Position numbers and translations under genes: made by a program
Assembly (NCBI GenBank): GCA_030836325.1
Contig: JAURQC010000107.1
Coordinates: 1 to 10,000 of the forward strand
DNA: 10,000 bases
From: Candidatus Nanopelagicales bacterium
Lineage (GTDB): Bacteria; Actinomycetota; Actinomycetes; S36-B12
Reading direction: 5' to 3'
Shown: positions 7,954-10,000 of the stretch, piece after piece
Position numbering within the stretch: position 1 is the first letter of the stretch
Layout of the letters: each line of letters starts with the position of its first letter
Notes under the pieces: model-generated
The model's input: the letters and a program-made list of their open reading frames with translations, nothing else
Told to the model about the DNA's origin: nothing
Database searches by the model: none

Positions 7954-9240
7954 CTAGACCAGGATCTTGGCAGGGTTCTCCAAGAGCGTGGTGATTTCCT
8001 TCATCCATTCGGCAGCTGTGGCTCCATCGATCGGGCGGTGATCGACCGACAACGACACCTTCATCACCGAACCGACCTCGATCCCCTCACCCAACACGAC
8101 GGGCTGCTTCTTGGCAGCTCCGACCGCGAGGATCGAGGAGTGCGGGGGGTTGATGATTGCATCGAAGTCCTCGGTACCAAACATGCCGAGATTGGTGACG
8201 GAGGTCGAGCCGCCTTCGAGCTCGTTTTGCTTCAGGCCACCGGACCGGGCGCGCGTTGCGAAATCCTTCGTTGCTTCGGCGATCTGGCGGATTGATAGGT
8301 CCTGGACTCCTCGCAGTACAGGAGTGACGAGCCCGGTATCAGTAGCGATCGCGACGGCGATGTCTACTCCTGAGAACTGACGCAAGGCATCGGCTGTCCA
8401 AATGACGTTCATAGCCGGTACCCGCGTGTGGGCGGCTGCGACGGCTTTGATCACGAGGTCGTTAACCGAGACGCGTAGTTCCTCACCCTCGTTGATTTCG
8501 GCACGAAGGGCCATCAACCGGTCAACACGAGCTGATCCGCGCAGGTAAAAGTGAGGTGCGGTGGTCTTGCTCTCGACGAGACGGGTGGCGATCACCTTGC
8601 GAAGACGGCTGTGCGGTGTGTCGACGAATTCGGCTGCTGCACCGGTTGTCGCCGGTGACGGTGCTGTTGCTGCCCGGGCTGTCGGAGCCGCTGGCCCCGA
8701 GGCGATAGCAGCCTCGACATCGCGACGCCGGATTCGTCCGTTGGGTCCCGTACCTGAGATTTGCTCAAGGGCCAGGCCGGCTTCCTTGGCCAACCGGCGC
8801 GCAATGGGGCTGGCGAAGAGCCGACCGTGGGGTACCGAAGGCCCCTCGGTGACGGAGGCTGCGGGGGAGGGCTCAACCGGGGCCTGTGCGGTGGATTCAG
8901 CCGGTTGGCCAGAGGGAGTGTCGCAGGCAGGTGCAGGAGCGGCTTCTCCACCGGTAACCCCGAGGCTCGCGAGTGTGGCGTCGACGTCGTCCACAGTCTC
9001 ACCGGGGCCCGCAATCAGCGCGATCGGATCTCCAATGGCTACCTCCTGGCCATCGGCCGCGACGATGTGCACGAGAGTTCCGTCGGCTTCGGCCTCAACG
9101 TCGACGACGGCCTTGTCCGTTTCGATGATCGCGATGACATCACCGGTGCTGAAAGACGATCCAACGGTGAGCGGCCATTGCGACAGAACCGCACTCGTCG
9201 CACCCGCGGCAACTTCCGGCATCCGCAGCAACTCAGCCAT
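7954..9240 (-). CDS. Dihydrolipoamide acyltransferase (E2) of a 2-oxo acid dehydrogenase complex
   Basis: This is the E2 core subunit, which takes the acyl group from E1 on a lipoyl arm and passes it to CoA. The 428 residues hold one lipoyl domain (about 1-77, lipoyl-Lys43 in ETDKAVVDVEA), an Ala/Pro-rich linker (99-137), a peripheral subunit-binding domain (about 143-178, ASPIARRLAKEAG and GRIRRRDVEAAI), a second linker, and the catalytic domain (207-428). The catalytic domain includes TNLGMFG (349-355), INPPHSSILAVGA (363-375) and the active-site HRPIDG with His401 and Asp405. These features resemble E2 of pyruvate dehydrogenase of the mitochondrial/alphaproteobacterial style, but a branched-chain or acetoin complex is not excluded. 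The start is the ATG at 9240 (MAELLRMPEV, where lipoyl domains begin) although the frame opens earlier, inside E1-beta. It overlaps the E1-beta stop by 8 bases. No E3 gene follows. Confidence 0.92.
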   Translation of the reverse strand: MAELLRMPEVAAGATSAVLSQWPLTVGSSFSTGDVIAIIETDKAVVDVEAEADGTLVHIVAADGQEVAIGDPIALIAGPGETVDDVDATLASLGVTGGEAAPAPACDTPSGQPAESTAQAPVEPSPAASVTEGPSVPHGRLFASPIARRLAKEAGLALEQISGTGPNGRIRRRDVEAAIASGPAAPTARAATAPSPATTGAAAEFVDTPHSRLRKVIATRLVESKTTAPHFYLRGSARVDRLMALRAEINEGEELRVSVNDLVIKAVAAAHTRVPAMNVIWTADALRQFSGVDIAVAIATDTGLVTPVLRGVQDLSIRQIAEATKDFATRARSGGLKQNELEGGSTSVTNLGMFGTEDFDAIINPPHSSILAVGAAKKQPVVLGEGIEVGSVMKVSLSVDHRPIDGATAAEWMKEITTLLENPAKILV

Positions 9241-10000
9241 GGGAGACCTCCATCGCGCGAAGGGCATCTGCAACCTCGGGGTCTTGGGCGATCGCAGCGC
9301 GCTCAAGAACCTTGCTGATGCTTGGCGACGCTTCGCCACCGGTGACGCGCTGAACTGGTTGATCGAGCCAATCGAAGAAGCGACGCTGGATCTCGTCGGA
9401 CAGCCAACCGCCGTATGACGTGCCCCGCGCGCCCTGTTCGGCTATGAGCACGTTGTTGGTCTTGCGGATGCTCTCTCCGATGGTGTCCCAGTCGATGCTG
9501 GCACGATCGAGCCATCGCAGGTCGATGACCTCGGCGTCGACGTTCCCAACTTCCTCAAGAGCCTTGAGCACGTACTGGGTCATCGCCAGGTAACTGATGA
9601 TGGTGACGTCGTTGCCTGTCCGGCGAACTGCGGCCCTGCCCACGGGGAGGTAGAAGTCGTAATCATCGACAGGCCCGATGCCTGTCGTCGTGTAGAGGTC
9701 GACGTGCTCGAGGACCACCACGGGGTCGTCACACGCCAGGGCCGTGTTCATGAGTCCTACGTAGTCGTAAGGCGTGGACGGAGCGACAATCCTCCATCCG
9801 GGATTGGTCGAGAGGACACCGGCGGGATCCATCGAGTGCTGTGATCCGTAACCGGTCCCCTGAGCCACCTTGCTGCGAAGAACCACCGGCACCGTGCCAT
9901 CACCACCGAACATGTGGCGCGCCTTGCCGATCTGGTTGAACAACTGGTCAGCAGCAACCCACATGAAGTCTGCGTACATGAACTCGATGACCGGGCGGTA
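9233..10000 (-). CDS. 2-oxo acid dehydrogenase E1 component, beta subunit, 5' partial
   Basis: This is the beta half of the heterotetrameric thiamine-diphosphate E1 enzyme that decarboxylates a 2-oxo acid (pyruvate or a branched-chain acid) and acylates the E2 lipoyl arm. The frame runs off the right edge; 255 residues are present of an expected 325-335, so the N-terminal 70-80 are missing. Typical features are RPVIEFMYADF with AADQLFNQ at the visible start, GYGSQHS (holding the conserved E1-beta His), VAPSTPYDYVGLM, PVVVLEH, the transketolase C-domain DVTIISY and EVIDLRWLDR. The extreme C-terminus (GGEASPSISKVLERAAIA and onward) departs from the more familiar P.P....LE ending. An ATG at 9979 is internal, not the start. 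E1-alpha is expected immediately upstream, outside the window. Confidence 0.92.
   Translation of the reverse strand, partial: YRPVIEFMYADFMWVAADQLFNQIGKARHMFGGDGTVPVVLRSKVAQGTGYGSQHSMDPAGVLSTNPGWRIVAPSTPYDYVGLMNTALACDDPVVVLEHVDLYTTTGIGPVDDYDFYLPVGRAAVRRTGNDVTIISYLAMTQYVLKALEEVGNVDAEVIDLRWLDRASIDWDTIGESIRKTNNVLIAEQGARGTSYGGWLSDEIQRRFFDWLDQPVQRVTGGEASPSISKVLERAAIAQDPEVADALRAMEVSHG
9247..9251 (-). promoter_or_regulatory. Shine-Dalgarno site of the E2 gene
   Basis: On the minus strand GGAGG lies 6 bases before the E2 ATG at 9240, inside the last codons of E1-beta. It is the clearest ribosome binding site in the window, and it decides the E2 start against the longer frame reaching 9339. Confidence 0.8.

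Noticed and set aside
7952..7975. Imperfect hairpin as a bidirectional terminator
   Set aside because: The stem is interrupted by unpaired bases, the loop is tight, no T-run follows on either strand, and most of it is conserved E2 coding sequence.
8561..9418. 285-residue open frame on the plus strand opposite E2
   Set aside because: It is antisense to the lipoyl, linker and catalytic parts of E2; its Ala/Ser/Thr/Pro-rich product mirrors the E2 linker composition.

Overview
The window is GC-rich, almost wholly coding DNA from a bacterium that is most likely a member of the Actinobacteria. The main evidence is the gene order sucC-sucD-(membrane protein)-perM/DUF6350-(membrane protein)-purN-purH. 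This parallels the Mycobacterium tuberculosis neighbourhood Rv0951 to Rv0957, and DUF6350/PerM is an actinobacterial family. Frequent GTG and TTG starts and a leaderless-type promoter in front of purN fit the same assignment. I cannot name the genus.

Positions 3-6948 (+ strand) hold a largely colinear block. It begins with the two subunits of succinyl-CoA synthetase (sucC, cut by the window edge, and sucD), the substrate-level phosphorylation step of the TCA cycle. Three membrane proteins follow: a TSUP/TauE-SafE-like carrier, a PerM-type cell-division protein, and an unrecognised multi-pass protein whose start overlaps the perM stop. Next come purN and purH, overlapping by 4 bases, which encode the first formyl transfer (PurN) and the final two steps (PurH) of de novo IMP synthesis. 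A promoter directly before purN probably lets the purine pair be transcribed apart from the genes upstream.

Positions 6980-7942 (+) encode a DMT-superfamily membrane protein of the DUF606/YdcZ type, built from two related halves. It ends 11 bases from the end of a convergent operon on the minus strand. That operon (10000 down to 7954) encodes the E1-beta subunit (N-terminus outside the window) and the lipoyl-bearing E2 acyltransferase of a 2-oxo acid dehydrogenase complex, pyruvate or branched-chain type. E1-alpha would be expected just beyond the right edge; E3 does not follow E2.

The two halves share a metabolic theme, since acyl-CoA production by the E1/E2 complex feeds the TCA cycle in which SucCD acts, but nothing shows joint regulation. 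I saw no tRNA, rRNA, CRISPR array, insertion sequence, phage gene or long repeat, and no stretch over 300 bases without a gene. The largest gap is 76 bases (2649-2724). I found no convincing new defence, mobile or biosynthetic system. The points most worth a second look are the unknown membrane protein coupled to perM, the leaderless purN promoter and the subtype of the E1/E2 complex.
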